From assembly GCF_900129835.1 (NCBI RefSeq), contig NZ_FQXA01000001.1:186001-250000 (forward strand): a stretch of DNA of 64,000 nt, written 5' to 3'. Each line of letters begins with the position of its first letter. Position 1 is the stretch's first letter. This stretch comes from Stutzerimonas xanthomarina DSM 18231. GTDB taxonomy: Bacteria; Pseudomonadota; Gammaproteobacteria; Pseudomonadales; Pseudomonadaceae. Shown here in pieces: positions 55,143-64,000 of this stretch. Position numbers and translations under genes: made by a program. The notes below the pieces were generated by a model that had not been told where the DNA came from, did not search any database, and was given only the letters and a program-made list of their open reading frames with translations.

Positions 55143-56323
55143 TAGCGGACCTCCCTTGTACGCACTTCACGCGGATCCAATTCCGGTGGCAGCCTTGTCG
55201 TCTGTGTCGAAGCGCCTGATGTCGATGCGGCAGCCGAGCGATCGGAAGCAGCGCCACGGCTATTGATCATCTTATCCAGCGGTAGATAGAGCAGATTGTT
55301 TTGCCCGCTCTCGCCGGTCACCAAAACCTTGCTGGTATTGCTCATGACTTCCTGCATGGTTTCCATGTACAGACGCTCACGCGTCACGTCCGGCGCCTTG
55401 CGGTACTCGGCAACCAGCTTGGAGAAGCGATCCGCCTCACCTTGAGCGCGCGATATCACCGCGTCGCGGTAGCCGCTGGCCTCCTCCAGCATACGTTGGG
55501 CCTGACCACGGGCTTCGGGGATGACGCCGTTGGCGTAAGACTCAGCCTGGTTCTTCTCGCGCTGCTCATCTTCACGGGCGCGGATCACGTCATCAAACGC
55601 TTCCTGCACCTCGCGTGGCGCAGCTGCGCTTTGCAGGTTCACCTGAGTCACGATGATGCCCGTACCGTAGTTATCAAGGAACCGTTGCAGGCGCTCCTTG
55701 ACCTCACCAGCCATGGCTTCACGACCCTCGGTCAGCACCTGATCCATCGCAGTCGAACCCACTACGTGCCGAACAGCACTGTCGGTTGCATGCTGCAGAG
55801 AAGCTTCAGGCTCCTCGACGTTGAGCACGAAGGCCTGTAGATCGCTGATCTTGTACTGCACGGTCAGAGGTACTTCGATGATGTTCTCATCTTCGGTAAG
55901 CATCTGCCCTTGTTTGCTATAGGAACGCTCACGAGTAACGTTCGCCTGGAACTTGCGATCAAATGGCGGGAAATAAATATTCAGACCCGGACCCACTGTC
56001 TCGTGGTACTTGCCGAAGCGCAGCACCACGGCCTGCTCCTGCTCATCAACGATGTAGATCGCATTGAACAGCCAGACAGCCAGCAGGACTACCAGACCAA
56101 TCCAGACCAGCCCGAAGCCGCCACGACGACCGCCCCCCGACGACCCACCGCTGCGCTTCTTGCCGCCGAACATGCCATTAAGGCTGTCCTGCAGTTTGCG
56201 GAAAGCCTCATCGAGGTCAGGTGGACCCTTCTGATCGCCACCGCCGCGACGACCACCGCCACCACCACCACTACCCCAGGGATCCTGGTTGTTCGAGTTG
56301 CCACCCGGCTCATTCCAAGCCAT
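55142..56323 (-). CDS. hflK: FtsH protease activity modulator HflK
   Basis: A 393-residue SPFH protein partnering HflC around FtsH. The first ~75 residues are a Gly-rich cytoplasmic segment (GGNSNNQDPWGSGGGGGG), followed by one membrane helix (about 75-95, FGLVWIGLVVLLAVWLF), the band-7 domain and a coiled coil, and a polar tail. I chose ATG at 56323 because GGAGAG precedes it; an ATG 12 bases upstream is also in frame but lacks a ribosome site. It lies 97 bases after hflX on the same strand. Confidence 0.95.
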   Translation of the reverse strand: MAWNEPGGNSNNQDPWGSGGGGGGRRGGGDQKGPPDLDEAFRKLQDSLNGMFGGKKRSGGSSGGGRRGGFGLVWIGLVVLLAVWLFNAIYIVDEQEQAVVLRFGKYHETVGPGLNIYFPPFDRKFQANVTRERSYSKQGQMLTEDENIIEVPLTVQYKISDLQAFVLNVEEPEASLQHATDSAVRHVVGSTAMDQVLTEGREAMAGEVKERLQRFLDNYGTGIIVTQVNLQSAAAPREVQEAFDDVIRAREDEQREKNQAESYANGVIPEARGQAQRMLEEASGYRDAVISRAQGEADRFSKLVAEYRKAPDVTRERLYMETMQEVMSNTSKVLVTGESGQNNLLYLPLDKMINSRGAASDRSAAASTSGASTQTTRLPPELDPREVRTREVR

Positions 56324-56420
56324 AGCGCTCTCCATTCAAATAAAGCTAAAGACGCGCCAGCGGCGCGTCCACCAATGCTACCGAAAGCCCGGAACGAACG
56401 GCTTAAAAGCCCCCCGAGCT

Positions 56421-57722
56421 TTATTGCAAAGTGTGTTGATCGAAAAACTGTTCCGCCTCAAGGCCCGCGCGACTGATCAGACGATGCAGTTCGACACGCT
56501 GCAGGCGTACATCAAGCAAACTGACGCCCTCGTCGTCATGGGTCTCGGACTGCACGGCGCCAAGGTCAAATAACTGCGCACGCATGCGTCCAAGCTGTTG
56601 CGGCAATCGAAGCGTCCCGACAAAGAGATCGTTACCGAGCAGCTCGGCAATGGCCTGCTTCAGCAGATCCAGCCCCAACCCTTGCTGCGCCGAAACCCAA
56701 ACCCGCTGCGGCACGCCATCAGCATCGCGCTGGATCTGCGGCTCGATGCCTTCAAGCAGATCCACCTTGTTGTAAACCTCCAGTATCGGCAACTCATGCG
56801 CGCCGATCTCGGTCAACACCGCCAATACCTGTTCAATCTGCTCATCGCGCTCAGGCTCGTGAGCATCGATGACATGCAGCAGCAGATCAGCGTTGCTCGA
56901 TTCTTCGAGCGTCGCCCGGAACGACTCGACCAGCTTGTGCGGCAAATGACGGATGAAGCCCACCGTATCAGCAATCACTACCGGCCCCAGGTCATCCAGA
57001 TCCAGACGACGCAGGGTGGGGTCAAGCGTAGCGAAAAGCTGGTTCGCAGCGTAAACCTCTGATTCGGTCAAAGCATTGAACAGCGTGGACTTGCCAGCGT
57101 TGGTATAACCCACCAGGGATATAAGCGGAATATCAGCACGTCGACGGCCTCGGCGGGCCTGCTCACGCTGACTACGAACCTTTTCCAGCCGCTGCTTGAT
57201 CTGACGGATGCGCACACGCAGCAAGCGCCTGTCGGTTTCAAGCTGTGTCTCGCCCGGACCGCGCAGACCAATACCACCCTTCTGCCGTTCAAGGTGAGTC
57301 CAGCCGCGCACCAACCGCGTACTCATGTGATCCAACTGAGCCAGCTCAACCTGCAACTTACCTTCGTGCGTACGCGCGCGCTGGGCGAAGATATCCAGGA
57401 TCAGCCCGGTCCGATCAAGCACACGGCATTCGAGCGCTCGCTCGAGGTTGCGCTCCTGGCTGGGCGTCAGCGTGTGATTGAAAATGACCAGCTCGACCTC
57501 GCCATCCCTGACAAGGTCATGCAGCTCTTCGACTTTGCCGCTGCCGATCAGAAACTTGGCGGAAGGTTGATGCCTGGCAACCGTGACAAAGCCAACTGTT
57601 TCAGCGCCAGCTGACCGCGCCAGCTCCCGAAACTCTTGTGGGTCTTCACGCGCCGCTGGATCCTGAGCATCCAGATGAACCAGGATTGCCCGCTCACCAC
57701 CACCGGGACGTTCGAAGAACAA
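56421..57722 (-). CDS. hflX: Ribosome-splitting GTPase HflX
   Basis: A 433-residue HflX. The N-terminal domain (about 1-190, with HTLTPSQERNLE and RTGLILDIFAQRARTHEGK) and a coiled coil bind the ribosome; the GTPase domain has G1 GYTNAGKST, G3 DTVGFIRHLP and G4 NKVD. HflX splits stalled ribosomes under heat stress in E. coli. The C-terminal ~70 residues are variable. It lies 12 bases after hfq on the same strand, the classic hfq-hflX-hflK-hflC order. Confidence 0.96.
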   Translation of the reverse strand: MFFERPGGGERAILVHLDAQDPAAREDPQEFRELARSAGAETVGFVTVARHQPSAKFLIGSGKVEELHDLVRDGEVELVIFNHTLTPSQERNLERALECRVLDRTGLILDIFAQRARTHEGKLQVELAQLDHMSTRLVRGWTHLERQKGGIGLRGPGETQLETDRRLLRVRIRQIKQRLEKVRSQREQARRGRRRADIPLISLVGYTNAGKSTLFNALTESEVYAANQLFATLDPTLRRLDLDDLGPVVIADTVGFIRHLPHKLVESFRATLEESSNADLLLHVIDAHEPERDEQIEQVLAVLTEIGAHELPILEVYNKVDLLEGIEPQIQRDADGVPQRVWVSAQQGLGLDLLKQAIAELLGNDLFVGTLRLPQQLGRMRAQLFDLGAVQSETHDDEGVSLLDVRLQRVELHRLISRAGLEAEQFFDQHTLQ

Positions 57723-57734
57723 TGAAGGCTCCCT

Positions 57735-58001
<267 letters not shown>

Positions 58002-58079
58002 TTAAAGGATCTTTTCATTAATTATTTGAAATCAAACACGGCCGATCAGTGATTGAGAATAGCCGGTCAAATAGCGATG

Positions 58080-59051
58080 TCAGCTCAATATGGTGAGCCT
58101 ATCCAAGTATTTCAATGCTCGCGGCAGATTGTCACAGGCTGAACTGTCCAACCAGTGAGCCCCCTCCCATCCCCTCAACCAGGTCAATTGACGTTTGGCC
58201 AGTTGTCGGGTAGCGATTACTCCACGCTCAACCATTTCCTGCGCAGAATACTCACCGTCCAAATAACGCCAGACCTGGCGATAACCAACCGCTCGCATGG
58301 ACGGCAGCTCGGCATGTAGACCTGAACGTCTGCGAAGGGATTCGACCTCTGCGACAAAACCCTGTTCAACCATCTGAACGAAACGCCGCTCGATACGCTG
58401 GTGCAAGATATGCCGTTGCGCAGGTGCTACGCACAACTGCGCGACAGTATAAGGCAAGACGCCGCCGTCTGGCGTGCCGGCTCCGGCTTTTTGAACAGTT
58501 TGCCGAGCGCGATGCTCGGTCATGCTGATCCCGCTGACCCGGTAGACCTCCAGCGCCCTGATCAGACGCTGCGGATCGTTCGGATGGATCCGCGCGGCGG
58601 ATACCGGATCGACCTCGCTAAGCTGACGATGCAGCGCCGCCACGCCTTCCGCCTGGACCTGCGCTTCGAGCACCGCACGCACCTCGGCATCAGCCGCCGG
58701 CATATCAGCCAGTCCTTCGAGCAGCGCCTTGAAGTACAACATGGTGCCGCCTACCAGCAGCGGAATACGCCCTGCTTCAGTGCTCTGCGCCATTGCCGCC
58801 AGGGCATCACTGACAAACTCGGCTGCCGAATAACTTTGCATCGGGTCTCTGATATCAATCAGGTGATGCGGGAAAGCGCTCAGCAGCTCGGCAGAAGGCT
58901 TGGCCGTGCCGATATTCATGTCACGGTAGACCAAGGCCGAATCGACGCTGATCAGGTCACACGGCAAGGCGTGTGCAAGCTCGATAGCCAGGTCAGTCTT
59001 GCCGGCCGCGGTCGGGCCCATGAGAAAGATGGCGGGAGGTAGTCGGGGCAT
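58080..59051 (-). CDS. miaA: tRNA dimethylallyltransferase MiaA
   Basis: A 323-residue enzyme adding a dimethylallyl group to A37 of UNN-decoding tRNAs. The P-loop is [11 protein letters not shown]; the substrate-binding stretches [16 protein letters not shown] and [13 protein letters not shown] are family signatures. It lies 60 bases after mutL and 81 bases before hfq. In E. coli the end of miaA contains hfq promoters; I could not assign one here by eye. Confidence 0.97.
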   Translation of the reverse strand: MPRLPPAIFLMGPTAAGKTDLAIELAHALPCDLISVDSALVYRDMNIGTAKPSAELLSAFPHHLIDIRDPMQSYSAAEFVSDALAAMAQSTEAGRIPLLVGGTMLYFKALLEGLADMPAADAEVRAVLEAQVQAEGVAALHRQLSEVDPVSAARIHPNDPQRLIRALEVYRVSGISMTEHRARQTVQKAGAGTPDGGVLPYTVAQLCVAPAQRHILHQRIERRFVQMVEQGFVAEVESLRRRSGLHAELPSMRAVGYRQVWRYLDGEYSAQEMVERGVIATRQLAKRQLTWLRGWEGAHWLDSSACDNLPRALKYLDRLTILS

Positions 59052-59111
59052 CGGATGCTCGAAGAAATGTGTCGCGGACAGTGGCTGAACCCGGCGTACC
59101 GGGCAGACCAG

Positions 59112-60989
59112 TTATCGCCCTCGGAGGAACAGCTTATCCAAGTCGCCCATGCCCAGCTGGGTCCAGGTCGGACGACCGTGATTGCACTGACCACTACGCT
59201 CGGTCTGCTCCATGTCACGCAATAGGCCATTCATCTCCGGAACGGTAAGACGTCGATTCGCACGTACTGCACCGTGACATGCCATGGTGCCAAGCAGCTC
59301 GTTGAGGTGCGCCTGAATACGGTCGCTGGTGCCGTATTCAAGCAGGTCGGCCAGTACGTCCTGCACCAGCCGGGTCGCCTCGGCCTGCTTGAGCAGCGAT
59401 GGAATCTGGCGGATCGCCAAGCTCTCGGGGCCAAGTCGCTGCAACTCGAAGCCAAGCTTCTGGAACCACTGCACATGTTCTTCAGCGCAATCGGCTTCGC
59501 GCTGGCTGACGGCGATCGACTCGGGAACCAGCAGCGGCTGGCCGCGCAGCCCTTCGCTGGCCATCGCGGTCTTCAGACGCTCGTACATGATCCGTTCATG
59601 CGCGGCGTGCATGTCCACCAGCACAAGCCCCTGAGCATTCTCAGCGAGGATATAGATGCCCTTGAGCTGAGCCAGCGCATAGCCAAGCGGCGGCACATCG
59701 TCCTGGCTTTCCGGCAAGGCTGCGGAACTCGACTCAGCCAGTGGCGAGAAGAACTCCCGGTAGGCGCCCTGCGCTTCTGCGAGATTGCCTGTGGGCATCG
59801 GTCGAGGCGCCTGATAACCCGCGCCGGCACCGCGCCAGGCAGGCTGCGCTGATTGCTGCTGTTCCAGCACATTGGCGGCAAGGCTCATTTCGTTCTGGCC
59901 GGCGAACTCTCCGGCATCACGACCAGAGACCTTGATCACCGGCGCGACGCTCGCTGGTGCTGCAAGCTGATCCTCCGGACGCACGTCACCGAGCGCACGG
60001 TGCAAGGTGCCGTACAGGAAATCATGCACCATGCGATTGTCACGAAAACGCACCTCATGCTTGGTTGGATGGACATTCACATCCACCACCGCCGGGTCCA
60101 CATCGAGAAACAGCACGAAGGTCGGGTGTCGACCATTGAACAGGACGTCGCGGTACGCCTGCCGCACTGCATGAGCGACCAGTTTGTCGCGCACCATGCG
60201 GCCGTTCACATAGAAATACTGCAAATCCGCCTGACTACGAGAAAACGTTGGCAAGCCGACCCACCCCCAGAGATGCAGCCCTGCGCGTTCGATCTCGACA
60301 GGCAATGCCTGCTCGAGAAACGCCGGACCGCACACTGACGCGACGCGGCGCCCGCGAGCAGCCGGGTCATTGGCCGGATGCAGCGCAAGGACCACCTTGC
60401 CGTTGTGCCGAAGGTGAAAGGCCACATCGAACCGCGCCAGCGCCAACCGCTTGATCACTTCCTGCAGGTGATCAAATTCGGTCTTTTCGGTACGCAGAAA
60501 CTTGCGCCGTGCCGGCGTATTGAAGAACAGGTCGCGAACTTCGACCGAAGTACCGACCGGATGCGCCGCTGGCTGAACGCGAGCCTCCATGTCCCGCCCT
60601 TCGGTTTCGACCTGCCAGGCTTCAGTTGCCTCGGCCGTACGCGAAGTCAAGGTCAACCGCGAAACCGAACTGATCGATGCCAGAGCCTCACCGCGAAAAC
60701 CCAGGCTCATCACGCGTTCAAGGTCTTCCAGATCACGGATCTTGCTGGTCGCATGGCGAGCCAGGGCCAGCGGCAAGTCATCGGCTGGAATACCGCACCC
60801 GTCGTCACGTACCCGCAGCAGCTTGATGCCACCTTGTTCGACGTCCACCTCGATTCGGGTCGCCCCTGAATCGAGACTGTTCTCCAGCAGCTCCTTGATC
60901 ACCGAAGCGGGCCGCTCAACCACCTCGCCGGCGGCAATCTGGTTCGCCAGCCGCGGACTGAGCAGCTGGATGCGCGCGGCCTCGATCAT
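59112..60989 (-). CDS. mutL: DNA mismatch repair protein MutL
   Basis: A 625-residue MutL. The GHKL ATPase N-terminus shows [22 protein letters not shown] and [14 protein letters not shown] Pro/Ala/Gln-rich linker covers about residues 335-435, and the C-terminal dimerisation domain carries the nuclease metal motif [12 protein letters not shown] (D-M/Q-HA-x2-E-x4-E), consistent with organisms that lack MutH, where MutL itself nicks. Its ATG overlaps the amiB stop (60986-60989). It follows amiB and precedes miaA, as in E. coli. Confidence 0.97.
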   Translation of the reverse strand: MIEAARIQLLSPRLANQIAAGEVVERPASVIKELLENSLDSGATRIEVDVEQGGIKLLRVRDDGCGIPADDLPLALARHATSKIRDLEDLERVMSLGFRGEALASISSVSRLTLTSRTAEATEAWQVETEGRDMEARVQPAAHPVGTSVEVRDLFFNTPARRKFLRTEKTEFDHLQEVIKRLALARFDVAFHLRHNGKVVLALHPANDPAARGRRVASVCGPAFLEQALPVEIERAGLHLWGWVGLPTFSRSQADLQYFYVNGRMVRDKLVAHAVRQAYRDVLFNGRHPTFVLFLDVDPAVVDVNVHPTKHEVRFRDNRMVHDFLYGTLHRALGDVRPEDQLAAPASVAPVIKVSGRDAGEFAGQNEMSLAANVLEQQQSAQPAWRGAGAGYQAPRPMPTGNLAEAQGAYREFFSPLAESSSAALPESQDDVPPLGYALAQLKGIYILAENAQGLVLVDMHAAHERIMYERLKTAMASEGLRGQPLLVPESIAVSQREADCAEEHVQWFQKLGFELQRLGPESLAIRQIPSLLKQAEATRLVQDVLADLLEYGTSDRIQAHLNELLGTMACHGAVRANRRLTVPEMNGLLRDMEQTERSGQCNHGRPTWTQLGMGDLDKLFLRGR

Positions 60990-62428
60990 GGCTGCGAGGC
61001 CAGGGTGGTTGCAGGAATATTCAGCGTTTGGCCAACCTTGATCACGTCGCTTTTCAAGCTATTGGCACTGCGCAAGGCCGGCAGACTGATCTGATAGCGC
61101 TGAGCAAGCAGCGCCAGGCTTTCGCCAGACCGGACCACATGCTCGCGAGCCACGCTGGCGATCTTGCCGGAGTCGCGCATCCAGGCAACGTAGGTGCCGG
61201 GCGGAGGATTTTCATGGAAGAACTGTCGCACACCGCTGTGGATGGAGCGCGCCAGTGCTTGCTGATGGGCAGAGGTTTGCAGCTTTCGCGCCTCGGACGG
61301 ATTGGAGATGAACCCGGTTTCCACCAGGATCGATGGGATGTCCGGTGACTTGAGCACCATGAACCCGGCCTGTTCCACACGGCGTTTGTGCAACGGCGTG
61401 ATGCGCCCCATGTTGCTCAGCACTTTCTGCCCGACGTTGAGACTGGAAGACAACGAGGCAGTCATCGACAGATCCAGCAGTACGCCGGCTAGCATCTGGT
61501 CCTTATCGCCGAGACTGACATTACCGGCACCACCAATCAGGTCTGATCGGTTTTCACTGTCTGCCAGCCAACGTGCAGTTTCCGAGGTCGCGCCGCGATC
61601 CGACAAGGCAAATACCGAAGCGCCATAGGCCGACGACCGCGGCGCCGCATCCGCATGGATGGACACGAACAGGTCAGCGCCCTTCTTGCGGGCAATCTCG
61701 GTGCGTTTACGCAAGGGGATGAAGTAATCGCCGGTGCGCACCAGTTCGGCGCGAAAGCCCTTTTCAGCATTCACCTGACGCTGCAGCTCCTTGGCCAGAG
61801 CCAGCACCACGGTTTTCTCATACACCTTGCCAGGACCGATGGCACCGGGATCTTCTCCGCCGTGCCCAGCATCGATCGCAACGACGATGTCACGCTTGCT
61901 GCTTGGCAGCGGCGGCAGCTTGATTGCCGGCAGGGTTGGCGATACGGGCGCAGTCGGCGTACTCGGTGTGGCGGTCGCCGGAACGTTGGCAGTGGACGCC
62001 GCTGCCGCATCGGCAGCGTCGTCATACAGATCGACCACCAACCGATGGCCGTATTGCTGATTCGGCGTGAGCGTGAAGCTTTTGGGCGAAACCTCGGCGC
62101 TCAGGTCGATGACCACCCGCAAGGTATCGGTATCGTATTTCGCCGCGCGCAGCCCGGAAATGGGCGTGTTCTGCAGCGGCAGCTGATCGAATGGCTTGGG
62201 CAGGTTGCCGCCGTCGACGTCGATGACGATGCGATCCGGCGCCGTCAGGGTGAACACCTTGTGCTGGACCGGGCCGGACAGGTCAAAGACCAGCCGCGTG
62301 TTGTCCGGCGCTCGCCACAGACGCACGCTCTGGACGTCGGAAGCCGCCAGGACCTGCATGGCCGCGAGCATCAATGCCAAACCACTAACCAGCGCGCGCA
62401 TGCGCATACCCAACCCCATGATGTTCAT
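60986..62428 (-). CDS. amiB: N-acetylmuramoyl-L-alanine amidase AmiB
   Basis: A 480-residue exported zinc amidase that splits septal peptidoglycan. A signal peptide (about 1-28, ending VLAASD) leads to an AMIN domain (about 35-135), an Ala/Pro/Thr linker (about 140-175), the amidase_3 domain (about 180-405: [15 protein letters not shown] with Zn His, [13 protein letters not shown] with the catalytic Glu), and a C-terminal LysM (from [15 protein letters not shown]). ATG at 62428 overlaps the tsaE stop by ATGA; an in-frame ATG at 62455 lies within tsaE. It needs an EnvC-type activator, which is not here. Confidence 0.95.
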   Translation of the reverse strand: MNIMGLGMRMRALVSGLALMLAAMQVLAASDVQSVRLWRAPDNTRLVFDLSGPVQHKVFTLTAPDRIVIDVDGGNLPKPFDQLPLQNTPISGLRAAKYDTDTLRVVIDLSAEVSPKSFTLTPNQQYGHRLVVDLYDDAADAAAASTANVPATATPSTPTAPVSPTLPAIKLPPLPSSKRDIVVAIDAGHGGEDPGAIGPGKVYEKTVVLALAKELQRQVNAEKGFRAELVRTGDYFIPLRKRTEIARKKGADLFVSIHADAAPRSSAYGASVFALSDRGATSETARWLADSENRSDLIGGAGNVSLGDKDQMLAGVLLDLSMTASLSSSLNVGQKVLSNMGRITPLHKRRVEQAGFMVLKSPDIPSILVETGFISNPSEARKLQTSAHQQALARSIHSGVRQFFHENPPPGTYVAWMRDSGKIASVAREHVVRSGESLALLAQRYQISLPALRSANSLKSDVIKVGQTLNIPATTLASQP

Positions 62429-62895
62429 TGATTGCCGACGGTCAGGATGGAACACCAGCCTTTACCGCGCTCGCCTCGTGGCGTCAGGCACAGCATACGA
62501 CCGGCCCCGTGCGGCGTAATGGTAATGTCCAGGTCAGCCTTTGGCAAAATGCCGGCGCCACGTTCCGGCCACTCTACCAGGCACAAGGCATCCCCTTCGA
62601 AATAGTCGCGAATGCCAAGAAATTCCAGTTCTTCCGGGTCAATCAGACGGTACAGGTCGAAATGGAACACTCGGGCAGCCGGGGTTTCATAGGGTTCGAC
62701 CAGGGTAAAGGTCGGGCTTTTCACCTTTCCCTCGTGCCCCAGCCCACGGATCAGCCCACGCGACAGCGTGGTCTTGCCTGCGCCGAGATCACCGTGCAGG
62801 TAGATCACGCCGCGACCGCCGGTCGCCTGGGCAATACGCGCGCCCAGTGAAAGCATGGCGTCTTCGTCGGCTGCCAACAGCGTTACGTCAGACAT
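62425..62895 (-). CDS. tsaE: tRNA threonylcarbamoyladenosine biosynthesis ATPase TsaE
   Basis: A 156-residue P-loop ATPase working with TsaB and TsaD to make t6A37 in ANN-decoding tRNAs. The Walker A motif is GDLGAGKTT, preceded by [17 protein letters not shown] and CLVEWPERG are family signatures. The start overlaps the nnr stop by 13 bases and its stop overlaps amiB by four, so the genes form one coupled operon. The C-terminal 25 residues are Arg/Gly-rich and variable. Confidence 0.96.
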   Translation of the reverse strand: MSDVTLLAADEDAMLSLGARIAQATGGRGVIYLHGDLGAGKTTLSRGLIRGLGHEGKVKSPTFTLVEPYETPAARVFHFDLYRLIDPEELEFLGIRDYFEGDALCLVEWPERGAGILPKADLDITITPHGAGRMLCLTPRGERGKGWCSILTVGNQ

Positions 62896-64000
62896 GGCGA
62901 ATGCTCCTCGAGCAACTGGCGGACCATAGGAATCAGATCGGCGGCAACCAGCCCGCGCCCCTCGGCACCAAGACGCTCGCCCGCTACCGCGTGCAACCAG
63001 ACCGCAAGGCAGGCCGCTTCGAAAGGCGCCAGCCCCTGCGCCATCAATGCGCCAGCCACACCTGCCAACACATCGCCGAGGCCCGCACTGGCCATGGCCG
63101 GGTGTCCGCGATCACACAGCGCCAGTCGGCCGCTGTGATCGGCAATCAGAGTTCCGGCGCCCTTGAGCAACACCGCACAACCGAAGCGAGCAGCCAGCGC
63201 GCGAGCGGCGGCGGGTCGATCGGCCTGCACAGCGGTGACGGGAATATCCAGCAGCCGCGCAGCCTCTCCGGGATGCGGTGTGAGCAGACAATCATTTGGT
63301 AACTCAACCGCACCTGCTGCCAGCAGATTCAGTGCATCGGCATCCCACACCTGCGGGATTCGACATTGTGGCGCCAGCGACAGCATGCTGCGCCCCCACG
63401 GCGCTTGCCCGAGACCTGGCCCAATGACCAGCACATCGGCGCGTTGGGTCAGCGCCGTCAATGCATAGGTGGACTCGACGCCGCTGCACATGATTTCCGG
63501 CCGCCGCACCAGCGACGCAGTGACATGCTCCGGACGCGTCGCCAGGGTCACCATGCCAGCACCGCAGCGCAGCGCAGCTTCGGCACTGAGCAACGCCGCG
63601 CCGCCGGTGCCGAGATCGCCACCGATGACCAGCACCTGACCAAAGCTTCCTTTATGAGCGATCGGTGAGCGGGGGGCGAGAACCGGTAGGTTCGCCTCGC
63701 ATAAGCGAAGAGCTGATGGCTTGATTTGAGCGACAACCTCCGCATCGGCTTGCAGGTCATCGAATACCAGCGTTCCGATTCGATCCGGTCCCTGCCCAGT
63801 AAACAGACCGAGTTTGAGGCCGATAAAGGTCACGGTCAGCTCTGCCCGTACAACCTCTCCGAGCAAACGCCCTGTGTCGGCGCACAATCCTGACGGCAAA
63901 TCGACCGCGAGGATCGGTTGCGCGCTGTCATTCATCGTACGTATGGCGCTGGCATAGGGCTCGCGAACCTCACCAGTGATACCGGTGCCAAGCAGCGCAT
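62883..64000 (-). CDS. nnrD: Bifunctional NAD(P)H-hydrate repair enzyme Nnr (5' end cut by window)
   Basis: The gene runs off the right edge: codons remain open from 63935 to 64000 ([15 protein letters not shown]), continuing into an N-terminal epimerase domain. The part seen is the end of the YjeF-N epimerase domain ([14 protein letters not shown]) and the whole C-terminal ADP-dependent dehydratase, a ribokinase-like fold with [32 protein letters not shown] and [13 protein letters not shown]. The enzyme repairs hydrated NADH and NADPH. An internal ATG at 63935 is not the start. Next gene downstream is tsaE, overlapping by 13 bases. Confidence 0.95.
   Translation of the reverse strand, partial: ALLGTGITGEVREPYASAIRTMNDSAQPILAVDLPSGLCADTGRLLGEVVRAELTVTFIGLKLGLFTGQGPDRIGTLVFDDLQADAEVVAQIKPSALRLCEANLPVLAPRSPIAHKGSFGQVLVIGGDLGTGGAALLSAEAALRCGAGMVTLATRPEHVTASLVRRPEIMCSGVESTYALTALTQRADVLVIGPGLGQAPWGRSMLSLAPQCRIPQVWDADALNLLAAGAVELPNDCLLTPHPGEAARLLDIPVTAVQADRPAAARALAARFGCAVLLKGAGTLIADHSGRLALCDRGHPAMASAGLGDVLAGVAGALMAQGLAPFEAACLAVWLHAVAGERLGAEGRGLVAADLIPMVRQLLEEHSPCLT

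Noticed and set aside
53904-55145. A 413-codon plus-strand frame opposite hflC and part of hisZ.
   Set aside because: It covers two conserved genes on the other strand and their terminator, which a real gene would not.

Overview
The window is ordinary core chromosome of a gamma-proteobacterium of the Pseudomonas group. GC content is high, and the gene set and gene order match Pseudomonas: cueR-ferritin-RIO kinase, ampDE-nadC, ndh-tRNA-clpB-pgeF-rluD-bamD-pilSR, gcbA-ctpL, and alr-dnaB-rplI-rpsR-rpsF through rnr-purA-hisZ-hflCK-hflX-hfq-miaA-mutL-amiB-tsaE-nnr. From recalled gene orders I favour the P. stutzeri group (Stutzerimonas), because blocks that are separate in P. aeruginosa PAO1 are joined here. 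I see no insertion sequence, prophage, integrase, CRISPR array, toxin-antitoxin pair or compositionally foreign island, and no pseudogene.

Layout. 1-5.7 kb: a TetR repressor, a copper module (copZ, copA, cueR) with two divergent CueR-type promoters, a ferritin and a RIO kinase. 5.8-12.5 kb: Ada, a small unknown protein, a TatD nuclease, a chemoreceptor, ampE/ampD and endonuclease V. 12.6-17.9 kb: a GlxA-type AraC regulator, zapE, trpS, a hydrolase and zapG. 17.9-23.5 kb: nadC, a DUF1631 protein, a DUF3094 peptide, ndh and a tRNA operon (Asn-Pro-Lys). 23.7-32.7 kb: clpB behind a clear sigma-32 promoter, pgeF-rluD, bamD, a PP0621-type protein and pilS-pilR. 32.8-40.1 kb: DUF2333, a REC-REC-GGDEF diguanylate cyclase (gcbA type), a ctpL-type chemoreceptor and a YgiQ radical-SAM protein. 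40.2-50.8 kb: alr, dnaB, the rpsF-rpsR-DUF2232-rplI operon, a hybrid histidine kinase, and rlmB-rnr. 50.9-64 kb: two tRNA-Leu(CAG) genes, purA, hisZ, hflC/hflK, hflX, hfq, miaA, mutL, amiB, tsaE and a 5'-truncated nnr gene that runs off the window.

Functional themes. Copper efflux and iron storage sit together. Two chemoreceptors, a diguanylate cyclase, PilSR and an orphan hybrid kinase provide sensing of surface and environment. AmpD/AmpE and AmiB handle peptidoglycan recycling and cell separation. From 41 kb on most genes serve replication, translation, RNA metabolism and membrane proteolysis, many in tightly overlapping operons read on the minus strand.

I did not find an obvious undescribed system. 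The best leads are modest: tandem DUF1508-like repeats at the end of TrpS, a ferritin lacking the usual haem-ligand methionine, a cyclase with a degenerate first receiver and a possible dead Hpt domain, a hairpin leader before rpsF, an orphan hybrid kinase between rpsF and rlmB, and covarying variable-arm bases in the duplicated tRNA-Leu genes. Family assignments rest on recognised motifs and recalled homologues; no database search was run.
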